Assembly: GCA_963728295.1 (NCBI GenBank)
Contig: CAVSKB010000019.1
Location: forward strand, 868,001 to 932,000
Length of the DNA stretch: 64,000 nt
Origin: DATJKD01 sp963728295
GTDB taxonomy: Bacteria; Pseudomonadota; Gammaproteobacteria; Steroidobacterales; Steroidobacteraceae
Direction: 5' to 3'
Program-made: the position numbers and the translations under genes
Notes under the pieces: model-generated
Seen by the model: the letters and a program-made list of their open reading frames with translations, nothing else
What the model was told of the DNA's origin: nothing
The model's database searches: none
Shown here: positions 45,908 to 53,858 of the stretch, one piece after another
Numbering within the stretch: position 1 is the first letter of the stretch
Layout: the number at the start of each line of letters is the position of its first letter

Positions 45908-47313
45908 GGCCCCGGAAGAAACTGGCTTTGAGCCATTTTTTCGGGAGCAGCCCTCGCGCGCGGTGGTACCGGCAATGCGTTACCACGACGGCGGGCGAGT
46001 TTCGCGCCGCCCTCGCGCAGCCGCCGCAGCCGATGCAGAAAGGGCGCGAAGTCGACCTGCATCGTGTGCCGCGGCGAGGCGACGTATCGCCGCCGCGTTG
46101 CCTCGCGCTCCCGTTCGATCTCGGTGCGCATCGTGGCCTCGTCCGGGAGGCCAACTTCGCCGCAGAGGTACCCGGCGATGACCTTCGCCTGCAGCTCCGC
46201 CGGCTGCATGATCGAGCCCAGCGGCTGGTAAAGCCCGACGAAGAACAGGTTCGGGATACCGGGCGACATCGTGTGCATCCAGAGCGGCAGGTAATTGTCG
46301 CGCACCGGCAGGAAATCGTCGTCGAAGAACGGGAAGGCGATCTTGTAGCCGGTGCACCAGACGATCGCGTCCACGGCCTCGCTGCTGCCATCGACGAAGC
46401 GCACCTCGCGACCCGCGAACTCGCGGATGCCGGGCTTCACGATCACGTCGCCGTGGCCGATCCGCGAATAGAATTCCTGGCTGATGGTCGGGTGCGACTG
46501 GAACCAGCGGTGATCCGGCTTTGGCAGGCCGTAGTCGGTCGGGCGGCCGAAGGCGATGCGCGCAAGCAGGCCGACCGCGGCCCCACCGATCCACCACGGG
46601 ATCCAGTGCGGCATGTCGACGAACTGCCGCGTCACCGGCCGGCCGAACACCCACTTCGGCATCACCCAGCTCATTCGGCGCACGGAGAGCAGGCACCGCT
46701 CCGACACGGTGCGTTGCCCGAGCTCGCAGGCGATGTCCATCGCGCTGTTGCCGAACCCGACGACCATCACGCGCTTGCCGCGCAGAGACAGGGGCGAGTC
46801 CGGGTTGAGATAGGCATGCGAGTGCATCTGCTTGCCGTCGAAATGCCCTGGGTACGGCTCGGGCCAGCGCGGCTCCCAGTGATGACCGTTCGCCACGATG
46901 AGCGCGTCGAACTCGTGCTGGCCGCCCCGATCGGTCGTGACCTGCCAGACGCCGTCGGGGCGTCGTTCGGCATGGGTCACGGTGGTATTCAGCCGGATGT
47001 GCGGCAACAGCCCGAAACGGTCCGCGTAGGAACGGAAGTAGCGGTAGATGTCATCGTGGGCGGGATAGTCGGGGATGTCCGCCGGCATCGCCAGGTCCCG
47101 GTACTCCATCATCCGCGTGTCGGTGTTGATGTGCAGCGACTCGTATGCGGCCGTGGCACCGTAGGGCTTGTTGTCGATGCACCAGATCCCGCCGATGTGG
47201 GGCGTGCGCTCGAAGCAGGTGACGGGGATATCCTTGTCCCGCAGCGCCTTGACGACCGGCAGGCCGCAGGAGCCCGCGCCGATCACACATACGCTTGGCA
47301 GCGCCCCGCTCAT
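45904..47313 (-). CDS. Flavin-containing monooxygenase
   Basis: The 469-residue class B flavoprotein has an FAD motif (VCVIGAGSCGLPVVKAL) and NADPH motif (VMVVGFGNSAMDIACEL). The diagnostic motif is FDGKQMHSHAY, which fits the FMO pattern FxGxxxHxxx(Y/F), not the Baeyer-Villiger pattern ending in W. It also has PDYPAHDDIYRYF. It would oxygenate an N, S or carbonyl group. The start overlaps the acyltransferase stop and its stop overlaps the thioesterase start. ATG 47313 places the Rossmann motif at the N-terminus. Confidence 0.9.
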   Translation of the reverse strand: MSGALPSVCVIGAGSCGLPVVKALRDKDIPVTCFERTPHIGGIWCIDNKPYGATAAYESLHINTDTRMMEYRDLAMPADIPDYPAHDDIYRYFRSYADRFGLLPHIRLNTTVTHAERRPDGVWQVTTDRGGQHEFDALIVANGHHWEPRWPEPYPGHFDGKQMHSHAYLNPDSPLSLRGKRVMVVGFGNSAMDIACELGQRTVSERCLLSVRRMSWVMPKWVFGRPVTRQFVDMPHWIPWWIGGAAVGLLARIAFGRPTDYGLPKPDHRWFQSHPTISQEFYSRIGHGDVIVKPGIREFAGREVRFVDGSSEAVDAIVWCTGYKIAFPFFDDDFLPVRDNYLPLWMHTMSPGIPNLFFVGLYQPLGSIMQPAELQAKVIAGYLCGEVGLPDEATMRTEIEREREATRRRYVASPRHTMQVDFAPFLHRLRRLREGGAKLARRRGNALPVPPRARAAPEKMAQSQFLPGP

Positions 47314-48251
47314 GCCACCCGTGAAAATCGACTTACAGCCGACTTGTCGGGAATAAACGGCTCCGAGCGGATTTTCAGGAGCAGGCTGTCCTTCTCGGCC
47401 CAGATGTCGCCGAGCCACGCCTGGAAACGCTCGCGAAACGCGGAATCGGTCGCGTAGTCACCCTCCGCCATCCAGCCCTCGATCGCGCGCCTGCGCACAT
47501 CGACGACGACGCGCGCCAGCCGCCCGCAGCACAGATCCCACAGGCTCGGTGTCCGCGCCCGGTATGCAATGGTCACGTCGAGCATCGAGTGCAGGATCCC
47601 GCCCATCGCCGACAGGACGAACGAGATGCCGCCGGCCCGAGGCGGCAGCAGCTCCTGGTAGCGCGAGCCGGTCTCGATGCGCTTGGCCTCGGTGAACCTG
47701 GTGCCCTCGACGAAGTTCATCACCGAGGTCGGCATGCGGCGAAAGCGCTCGCAGGCGCGGCGCGTCGCCTCGAGGTCCTTGCCACGCAGGTGCGGATGAC
47801 GCGCGAGCAGGTCGGACGAGTATCTGCGCATGAACGGAAAATCGAGCGCCCACCACGCGAGCCCGAGCAGCGGAACCCAGATCAGCTCGCGCTTGAGAAA
47901 GAACTTCAGGAACGGAATGCGGCGGTTGAAGATCGACTGCAGTACCAGGATATCGACCCACGAGCGGTGATTCGACACGACCAGGTACCACTGGCGCGTC
48001 TCGAGTCCCTCGAGCCCTGCAACGCTCATCGGCATGGCGCGCATCACGCGGAATATTGCGCCGTTGCCGGCGATCCAGCATTCCGCAAGCACGGTCAGAA
48101 CACGGCTGGTCCACTCCCGCCACGCGGCGGCCGGCACGAGGAGCTTCAGCACGGCTACCAGCATCAGCGGGACCATCCAGAAGACGAGGTTTAACCCCAT
48201 CAGGGTGATCGTGGCCACTCCCTTGAGCAGCGATCCCTTGCGTTCGTTCAC
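47310..48251 (-). CDS. 1-acyl-glycerol-3-phosphate acyltransferase-like (YihG type)
   Basis: A 313-residue PlsC-family enzyme. Hydrophobic helices lie near residues 10-45. The catalytic motif NHRSWVDILVL (HxxxxD) and the phosphate-binding MNFVEGTRFT are clear, along with RELIWVPLLGLAWWALDF. These features match E. coli YihG-like enzymes, which acylate lysophosphatidic acid with unusual chains. It is first in an operon with FMO and thioesterase, both joined by ATGA overlaps. Confidence 0.9.
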   Translation of the reverse strand: MNERKGSLLKGVATITLMGLNLVFWMVPLMLVAVLKLLVPAAAWREWTSRVLTVLAECWIAGNGAIFRVMRAMPMSVAGLEGLETRQWYLVVSNHRSWVDILVLQSIFNRRIPFLKFFLKRELIWVPLLGLAWWALDFPFMRRYSSDLLARHPHLRGKDLEATRRACERFRRMPTSVMNFVEGTRFTEAKRIETGSRYQELLPPRAGGISFVLSAMGGILHSMLDVTIAYRARTPSLWDLCCGRLARVVVDVRRRAIEGWMAEGDYATDSAFRERFQAWLGDIWAEKDSLLLKIRSEPFIPDKSAVSRFSRVA

Positions 48252-48370
48252 CCTTCGGCCCCCGGCCCGACCAGCGGCCGATTATGCCTGCCCGCCCCGG
48301 GGGGCACTTGCTTTCGTGTGATTTCGTGTGTTCTCTTGGCCGCCGTCCCGTGCGGCCTTCGGACGCAACC

Positions 48371-49036
48371 ATGGCACCACAGTTGTCGGAGATCGAGGCG
48401 CGTGTGGTCGGCTGCCTGATCGAAAAGCAGGTAGCGACACCCGACCAGTATCCCCTCACGCTGCACTCGCTAATCGCGGCCTGCAACCAGAAAAGCAATC
48501 GCGACCCTGTGCTCGCCCTCGCGGAACACGACGTGCAGGCTGCGCTTTCCGCGCTGACGCGCCGCGACCTGGTCCTCGAGCGATTCGGCCTCGGCGATCG
48601 GGTGCCGAAGTACCAGCAACTCTTCTGCAATACGGAGTTCGGGTCGCTGCGCTTCTCGCCGCTGCAGACCGCCATCGTCTGCGAGCTGCTGCTGCGCGGC
48701 CCGCAGACGCCCGGTGAGTTGCGGACACGCGCGGCGCGGCTTGCCGAGATCAAGGACCCTGACGAGGTCGAGGCGGCGCTCGACGATCTCGTGACCCGGC
48801 CCGACGGCCCGTTCGTGGCCCGACTGCCGCGCGAGCCGGGCCGTCGCGACTCACGTTACATGCAGCTCTTCACAGGTGCCGAGCCACCGGCCGCCGCCGA
48901 GTCGGCGGATTCAGCCCCGCCGGACCTCGTGCCCGCAACTGGTCGCCTCGAATCCCGGGTCGAAGCGCTGGAGCAGGCAGTCGAGGAGCTGCGCCGCGAG
49001 TTGCTCGAGCTGCGTGGTTCCGGCGCCGATCAATAG
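48371..49036 (+). CDS. yceH: YceH/DUF480 protein
   Basis: A 221-residue protein with two winged-helix units: LSEIEARVVGCLIEKQVATPD, YPLTLHSLIAACNQKSNRDPV, then PLQTAIVCELLLRGPQTPGELRTR (as separate blocks). The C-terminal helix is a coiled coil (LESRVEALEQAVEELRRELLEL). YceH is widespread in proteobacteria and of unsettled function. ATG 48371 is chosen since the conserved region starts a few residues later. Its stop overlaps the convergent dehydrogenase gene by 7 bp. Confidence 0.92.
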   Translation: MAPQLSEIEARVVGCLIEKQVATPDQYPLTLHSLIAACNQKSNRDPVLALAEHDVQAALSALTRRDLVLERFGLGDRVPKYQQLFCNTEFGSLRFSPLQTAIVCELLLRGPQTPGELRTRAARLAEIKDPDEVEAALDDLVTRPDGPFVARLPREPGRRDSRYMQLFTGAEPPAAAESADSAPPDLVPATGRLESRVEALEQAVEELRRELLELRGSGADQ

Positions 49037-50127
49037 CCCTTGCCGAGGTCGACCTCCGACAGCATGCGTTCGCCGGCGACGTAGCGACGCAGGTTCTCGC
49101 GGATGACCGCGACGCGCGCGGCGAGCCCGAGATCCGAGTCCGACGAGACGTGCGGCGTAATGATCACGTTCTGCATCTTCCAGAGCGGGCTCCCCGATGG
49201 CAACGGCTCGGGGTCGGTCACGTCGAGGCCCGCGCCCGCGATGCGACCGCTCTCGAGCGCAGCGACCAGGTCTGCCTGCACGACGCTGCCGCCCCGGCCG
49301 ACGTTGATGAAATACGCGCCCGGCTTCGCCGCGGCGAAGAATGCCGCGTTGAAGATGCCGGTCGTCTGCGGCGTGAGCGGCGTGGTGTTGACGATGAAGT
49401 CGGCATCAGCGGCGAGCTTGAGTAGCTCGTCGGGCAAGCCGACGTAACTCACGAAGGCGGGCCCCTCGTGGCCGCTTGCACGCGTAGCGGTCACGCGCAT
49501 GCCGAGCGCATGCGCGCGGCGCGCGACCTCCGTGCCGATGCCGCCCAGGCCCACGACCAGCACGTTCTTGCCCTCGATCGTGACCATGCGGACCGACGGC
49601 GGGGGCTCTTCCGTCCACCGGCCTGCCGCGCGCTCCGGGATGAAGAACTGCAGCCCGCGTGCAAACGCGAGCATCATCGCGACGACGTGCTCGGCCATCA
49701 CCGGCCCCGCGACACGCTGCATGTTCGTGAGCAGCAGCCCGCGCTCGCGCAACGCGGGGATCGAGACGCAGTCCTCGACCCCGGCCCAGAACACCTGTAC
49801 CCACCTGACTTTGGGCCCTGCGGCGAGCACCTCTTCCGAGCAGAAACCGATGACGGCGTCGGCGTCTGCGGCCAGCCTGACCGCCTCCGCTTCGTTCGCT
49901 GCGGGGACGAGCTCCACACCCGGCGCGGCCGACTGCAGCGTGGGCAGGAGCTGCGGTGCCCGGTTCCAGACCAGCACCTTGCGGGGCGGTGTCCAGCCGG
50001 CGCGCTCGCGCACCGGAACCTTGGACTCCTCGAGACCATAGCGCTCGACCAGGGCGATGTCCGAGCCGTCCGGGGATTCGCGAGCCCAGGCGTTGCCCCC
50101 GCTCATGCAGACGGCTGCCGCCGTCAT
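49030..50127 (-). CDS. D-2-hydroxyacid dehydrogenase, probably exported
   Basis: An NAD(P)-dependent enzyme: NAD motif VLVVGLGGIGTEVARRAHALG, catalytic Arg in YFINVGRGGSVVQ, Glu in DVTDPEPLPSGSP, His in VIITPHVSSDSD. The sequence before the catalytic domain (MTAAAVCMSGGNAWARESPDG) looks like a signal peptide. ATG 50127 gives only a short one; the upstream frame continues through QIISLIRRIAAL, so the true start may be a few codons earlier at a non-ATG codon. A periplasmic dehydrogenase would be unusual. Confidence 0.82.
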   Translation of the reverse strand: MTAAAVCMSGGNAWARESPDGSDIALVERYGLEESKVPVRERAGWTPPRKVLVWNRAPQLLPTLQSAAPGVELVPAANEAEAVRLAADADAVIGFCSEEVLAAGPKVRWVQVFWAGVEDCVSIPALRERGLLLTNMQRVAGPVMAEHVVAMMLAFARGLQFFIPERAAGRWTEEPPPSVRMVTIEGKNVLVVGLGGIGTEVARRAHALGMRVTATRASGHEGPAFVSYVGLPDELLKLAADADFIVNTTPLTPQTTGIFNAAFFAAAKPGAYFINVGRGGSVVQADLVAALESGRIAGAGLDVTDPEPLPSGSPLWKMQNVIITPHVSSDSDLGLAARVAVIRENLRRYVAGERMLSEVDLGKGY

Positions 50128-50335
50128 CAATGCAGCGATGCGGCGTATGAGACTGATGATCTGCTCCCGATACGATGATTCAGCAGGGCCACCACTTCGA
50201 CGTCCATGCTGATCGACGCCGACCGACATTCTGCACGAGCGCTGCCGACTGTGCCCGCTGCCGCTTTGGCGCGCGACGGCTGCGTGGCCGTATGATGGGC
50301 CGACACGGATCACGCACCTGCAGGAGGCTGTATCG

Positions 50336-50818
50336 ATGGGCTACCTGATCTGGAAACTCATCCACGTCCTCGCGGTCATCCTGTTCGTCGGCAACATCAC
50401 GACCGGCATCCTCTGGAAGGTGCAGGCGGATCGGACACGGAACCCCGTGCTGATCGCACATGCCTGCGCGGGTCTGACACGCAGCGACCGCTTCTTCACG
50501 ATGCCCGGTGTCCTGCTGATCGTGATCGCCGGGATCGTTGCGGCGATCACCGGGAACTTTCCGATTCTCGGCACGGGATGGATCTTCTGGTCGATCGTGC
50601 TGCTGACGATCTCCGGGCTCGCCTTCATGCTGCGCGTCGCGCCTCTGCAGCGCCGGATGCATGCGCTTGCGGCCGCCAGCGCGCAGGATAGCCCGTTCGA
50701 CTGGACGGCCTACGAGGCGGCGACGCGCTCGTGGAACGTCTGGGGGATGGTCGCGCTCATCGCTCCCCTCGTGGCGGTCGCGCTGATGGTGCTGAAGCCC
50801 GCGCTGCCTGGACTCTAA
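50336..50818 (+). CDS. DUF2269-like integral membrane protein
   Basis: A 160-residue protein with four helices (LIWKLIHVLAVILFVGNITTG, FTMPGVLLIVIAGIVAAI, WIFWSIVLLTISGLAFML, WGMVALIAPLVAVALMVL). The first helix motif WKxIHVLAVILFVGN is typical of DUF2269. Function is unknown. RBS GGAGG sits before the ATG at 50336. It is the first of seven small genes in one direction up to 53298. Confidence 0.85.
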   Translation: MGYLIWKLIHVLAVILFVGNITTGILWKVQADRTRNPVLIAHACAGLTRSDRFFTMPGVLLIVIAGIVAAITGNFPILGTGWIFWSIVLLTISGLAFMLRVAPLQRRMHALAAASAQDSPFDWTAYEAATRSWNVWGMVALIAPLVAVALMVLKPALPGL

Positions 50819-50841
50819 CCCAACGGCCAGGGAGGCCTATC

Positions 50842-51483
50842 GTGGATAGCCACGACGACGTGCTGAGTTTCTGGTTTCCACCGGTGGCTCCGGACGATCC
50901 GGCCGCAATGGCGCGCCAACTCCAGTGGTGGTTTCGCGGTGGTGCGGATGCGGAGATCAACCGGCGGTTCCGGCCGCTGCATGAAAGGGTCGGTCGCGGC
51001 CAGCTCGATGACTGGGCAGACAAGCCACGGTCCCGGCTCGCACTCATCCTCGTGCTCGACCAGTTCTCACGCACGGTCTACCGCGGCGACGCGCGGGCAT
51101 ACGCGTTCGACCCGAAAGCTCGGTCGCTGACGCGCGCCGGAATCGATGCAGGGCACTACGCGGCGTTGGCATCTCCATGGGAGAAGACTTTCTTCTTTCT
51201 CCCTCTTGGCCATTCGGAGGACCTGCGGGATCTCCAAAAGGCCGTCGAGCTCGCCGAGCAACTCGCGAGGGAGGCGCCACCCGAGCAGCGCGCGATGCTC
51301 GAGCACTCCGCGTCGCAGGCGCGCGGCCACCATGACGTGGTAGCGCGTTTCGGGCGCCAGCCGCATCGCAACGCGGTGCTCGGGCGGATCTCGACACCCG
51401 AGGAGATTGAATACCTCGCGCGCGGAGAGTTTGTCCACGAGCGGGCGCCGCCTCGGCAGGGCGACGGTGCACGACTGCCATGA
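50842..51483 (+). CDS. DUF924 protein
   Basis: The 213-residue protein starts with the family hallmark VLSFWFPP and continues QWWFRGGADAEINRRFRPLHE, LALILVLDQFSRTVYRGDARAYAFD, and FFFLPLGHSEDLRDLQKAVEL (separate blocks). DUF924 proteins have a TPR-like helical fold and no assigned activity. GTG 50842 has GGAGG 6 nt before it. The C-terminal tail after IEYLARGEF is unusual. Its stop overlaps the macrodomain start. Confidence 0.9.
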   Translation: MDSHDDVLSFWFPPVAPDDPAAMARQLQWWFRGGADAEINRRFRPLHERVGRGQLDDWADKPRSRLALILVLDQFSRTVYRGDARAYAFDPKARSLTRAGIDAGHYAALASPWEKTFFFLPLGHSEDLRDLQKAVELAEQLAREAPPEQRAMLEHSASQARGHHDVVARFGRQPHRNAVLGRISTPEEIEYLARGEFVHERAPPRQGDGARLP

Positions 51484-52001
51484 GCGTCCAGCTGCTCGTC
51501 ATTCGTGCCGACATCACCACGCTTGCCGTGGATGCGATCGTCAATGCAGCGAACACCACGTTGCTCGGCGGCGGCGGTGTCGATGGCGCGATCCATCGCG
51601 CAGCGGGACCGGAACTGCTGCGCGAATGCCGCACACTCGGCGGCTGTCCGACCGGCGATGCGAAGCTGACCCGCGGCTATCGATTGCCGGCCCGATACGT
51701 AATCCACGCGGTAGGGCCGGTCTGGCACGGCGGTCGAGCGAACGAAGCCGCGCTGCTCGCCGCCTGTTACCGACGGTCGCTGGAGATCGGCGCCGAAAAA
51801 GGGGTCGAGACGATCGCGTTTCCGTGCATAAGCACCGGCGTTTATGGGTATCCTGCCGAGCCGGCGGCGCGAATCGCCGTGACGACGGTGCGCATGACGA
51901 CACATGGCTTGCCGTCGATCAGGGAGATCACCTTCTGCTGCTTTTCCGAGGAAGATCTGCGCATCTACACTGCACTGCTGGCCGAGCTCCAATCCGGATG
52001 A
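51480..52001 (+). CDS. Macrodomain O-acetyl-ADP-ribose deacetylase, YmdB-like
   Basis: A 173-residue macrodomain. ADP-ribose binding motifs: DAIVNAANTTLLGGGGVDGAI, YVIHAVGPVW, and FPCISTGVYGYP. The NAAN and GGGGVDGAIH segments mark the MacroD/YmdB class that removes acetyl from O-acetyl-ADP-ribose or ADP-ribose from acidic residues. It is coupled to DUF924 by a 4-bp overlap. Confidence 0.93.
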   Translation: MSVQLLVIRADITTLAVDAIVNAANTTLLGGGGVDGAIHRAAGPELLRECRTLGGCPTGDAKLTRGYRLPARYVIHAVGPVWHGGRANEAALLAACYRRSLEIGAEKGVETIAFPCISTGVYGYPAEPAARIAVTTVRMTTHGLPSIREITFCCFSEEDLRIYTALLAELQSG

Positions 52002-52020
52002 GTGCAGACGAGGAGAGCCG

Positions 52021-52437
52021 ATGACCGTCGAACAGCGCAACCGCGAAACCGCACTCGCGGTCATGAAGGCGATCAGCGAAGGCGATTCGGAGTCGCTGTT
52101 CGGGATGTACGCGTCCAATGCGCGGTTCTGGCAGGTGGGCAAGCACCTGAAGACCGCCGGGTGGCATGACATGGAGGCCACCGGACGGATAGCTGCCAAG
52201 GTATTCGCACGGCTCGCGAGCCCGCCAAAGATGACGATCCTGTCGACCACCGCCGAGGACGATCGCGTCGCCGTCGAGGCGGAAAGCCACGGTCACCTCG
52301 TCGATGGGCGCCCGTACGAGAACCAGTACCACTTCCTGCTGCGTTTCGACGCGAACGGCAAAATCATAGAGTTCAAGGAGTACCTCGACACGCTGTACGT
52401 GTTCGAGACGCTCTACGACGGCAAGACCGATCTGTAG
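52021..52437 (+). CDS. SnoaL/NTF2-like protein
   Basis: A 138-residue cytosolic protein of the NTF2-like fold, with NRETALAVMKAISEGD, MYASNARFWQVGK, VAVEAESHGHLVDGRPYENQY and the C-terminal IIEFKEYLDTLYVFETLYDG. SnoaL-like proteins may be cyclases, isomerases or ketosteroid isomerase-like; no catalytic pair can be assigned here with confidence. It starts 19 nt after the macrodomain stop. Confidence 0.85.
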   Translation: MTVEQRNRETALAVMKAISEGDSESLFGMYASNARFWQVGKHLKTAGWHDMEATGRIAAKVFARLASPPKMTILSTTAEDDRVAVEAESHGHLVDGRPYENQYHFLLRFDANGKIIEFKEYLDTLYVFETLYDGKTDL

Positions 52438-52477
52438 CAGCGTGGAGCGGCCGCGCGCACATGGGGAGCAGTCGAAG

Positions 52478-52825
52478 ATGAAGGAGCTTGAGGCCCGCAC
52501 GGTCGTCATCGCACCGGCCGCGGCGCTCGCAAGGCTGCCGGGGCCGGGTGGCGCCGCCTATGCGGAGCTTTTCGCGCACGGCACGCTCTCGGTCGAGGTC
52601 TATGCGCCGCGCGGCGAGGACAAGCAGGAGCCGCACACCCGCGACGAGCTCTATGTCGTGATGTCGGGCCGTGGCGAGTTCGTGTACGGCGAACGCCGTG
52701 CGCCCTTCGGGGTCGGCGACCTGATCTTCGTTCCCGCGCACCTGCCGCATCGATTCGAGAATTTCACGATCGACTTCGCCACCTGGGTGGCTTTCTACGG
52801 ACCGGAAGGCGGCGAGCGTCCGTGA
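52478..52825 (+). CDS. Small cupin protein
   Basis: A 115-residue single cupin barrel. Motif 1 is YAPRGEDKQEPHTRDELYVVMSG (His, Glu metal ligands in PHTRDELY) and motif 2 is FGVGDLIFVPAHLPHRFEN. The role is unknown; such cupins often act as isomerases or dioxygenase-like sensors. ATG 52478 is used, since an upstream ATG adds a non-conserved stretch. Its stop overlaps the upstream possible GTG of the next gene. Confidence 0.85.
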   Translation: MKELEARTVVIAPAAALARLPGPGGAAYAELFAHGTLSVEVYAPRGEDKQEPHTRDELYVVMSGRGEFVYGERRAPFGVGDLIFVPAHLPHRFENFTIDFATWVAFYGPEGGERP

Positions 52826-52854
52826 GCAAGCGCAACCCGATCCAAGGAAGGCGG

Positions 52855-53298
52855 ATGATGCGAAGGATTCCCGCAGCAATTGCAATCCTCCTGGCGGGCG
52901 CATGCGATCGAGGCGCGGCGCCGGCTGAGACATCCGAGCCATCGTCCACTCCGGCAGTCGCACCTGCGGCGACCGAAGGCCAGGCAACGTCGACTCCGAG
53001 TTTCACCGACCGGGTATGGCTGCGGGCGGATCCGGGGAGTGCGCCTGGAGCGATACAGAGCTTTTTGAGCGACGGAACGCTGATCTCGGATTCCTGCTTC
53101 GAGACCTACCGCCTTTCGAGCTGGCGGCTGGACGGCGAAGAGCTCGTGTGGAGCGAGGATGGCATCGACATCCGCGCGCGCGTCGTGAGTGTCGACAGCG
53201 ACGCGCTGACGCTCCGCCTGATGCTGCGCGGCGGTGAGGAGGAACAACGGTTCACCGCCGCGACGGTCCCCTACGTCTGTCCCGACATGCCGCGTTAA
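52855..53298 (+). CDS. Hypothetical lipoprotein
   Basis: The 147-residue protein begins MMRRIPAAIAILLAGACDRG with a lipobox ending in Cys (LAGAC), then a Ser/Thr/Pro/Ala linker and a compact beta domain (RVWLRADPGSAPGAIQSFLSDG, SWRLDGEELVWSEDGIDIRA). It resembles small periplasmic lipoproteins that measure or bind ligand, but no family was recognised. ATG 52855 has AAGGAAGG upstream; GTG 52822 would overlap the cupin stop. Confidence 0.7.
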   Translation: MMRRIPAAIAILLAGACDRGAAPAETSEPSSTPAVAPAATEGQATSTPSFTDRVWLRADPGSAPGAIQSFLSDGTLISDSCFETYRLSSWRLDGEELVWSEDGIDIRARVVSVDSDALTLRLMLRGGEEEQRFTAATVPYVCPDMPR

Positions 53299-53332
53299 CC
53301 GCGCCTCTGCGCGCGTTTGCCAGACATGTAAA

Positions 53333-53384
53333 GGCGCCGGAAAGCATCGCTCTCCGGCGCCCGTCGCGGGGCTGCGGCGCCCCG
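53333..53384. terminator. Two hairpins between convergent genes
   Basis: GGCGCCGGA (53333-53341)/TCCGGCGCC (53353-53361) and CGGGGC (53367-53372)/GCCCCG (53379-53384) form two GC stems in the 100-bp gap between the convergent lipoprotein and CsbD genes. No T-runs follow. They probably act as a two-way termination or RNA-stability region. Confidence 0.5.
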
Positions 53385-53399
53385 TCAGATTGCCCTACC

Positions 53400-53648
53400 T
53401 CACGCCTTGCGGCGCTTCATCGGCTCACGGTCGTCGTCCGTCCCGTATCCGGCCTGGTTGCTTTCCCAGTCGCGAACCTGACGCTCGGATTCCTCGCGGG
53501 TGATGCCGTACGCTTCCTGGATGCGGCCGACGAGTATGTCGCGATTGCCGCTGATCACGTCGAGCTGGTCGTCCGTGAGCTTACCCCACTGTCTCTTGAC
53601 CTGGCCCTTCGCCTGTTTCCAATTTCCCTTGACCTGTTCCCAGTTCAT
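53400..53648 (-). CDS. CsbD-family stress protein
   Basis: An 82-residue hydrophilic protein, start MNWEQVKGNWKQAKGQVKRQW, then GKLTDDQLDVISGNRDILVG and IQEAYGITREESERQV. CsbD-like proteins rise in general stress and osmotic shock; the mechanism is unknown. AGGAGATTTCAT places a strong ribosome site before the ATG at 53648. The 210-bp region upstream (53649-53858) contains the palindrome CCGGCATGCCGG (53675-53686) but no gene. Confidence 0.93.
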   Translation of the reverse strand: MNWEQVKGNWKQAKGQVKRQWGKLTDDQLDVISGNRDILVGRIQEAYGITREESERQVRDWESNQAGYGTDDDREPMKRRKA

Positions 53649-53858
53649 ATGAAATCTCCTCATGGATGAATGCACCGGCATGCCGGCCCTGCAGGCGTGG
53701 TTGCAAGCACCATGCCAGCCGCGCGATGCAGTTCATCGCTCAGCATCACGCTATTCGCTGCAACCGCGGATGTAGCATTTACGTGCCGCAGGTAGGATCT
53801 ACCATCCCGAGCAGGCTACACACCGGCGAATAAATTGCCGAAGTACCGCGTCGCGCGA

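Noticed and set aside
45904..47313. Baeyer-Villiger monooxygenase
   Set aside because: The fingerprint ends HSHAY, not HxxxW(P/D), so the FMO class fits better.
45889..47457. Open frame of about 520 codons opposite the FMO gene
   Set aside because: The FMO on the other strand has full cofactor motifs; the plus-strand frame has a His/Arg/Asp-rich composition typical of a shadow.
53675..53686. CCGGCATGCCGG palindrome as an operator for csbD
   Set aside because: A 12-bp GC palindrome is common in this composition and no regulator site it matches was recognised.
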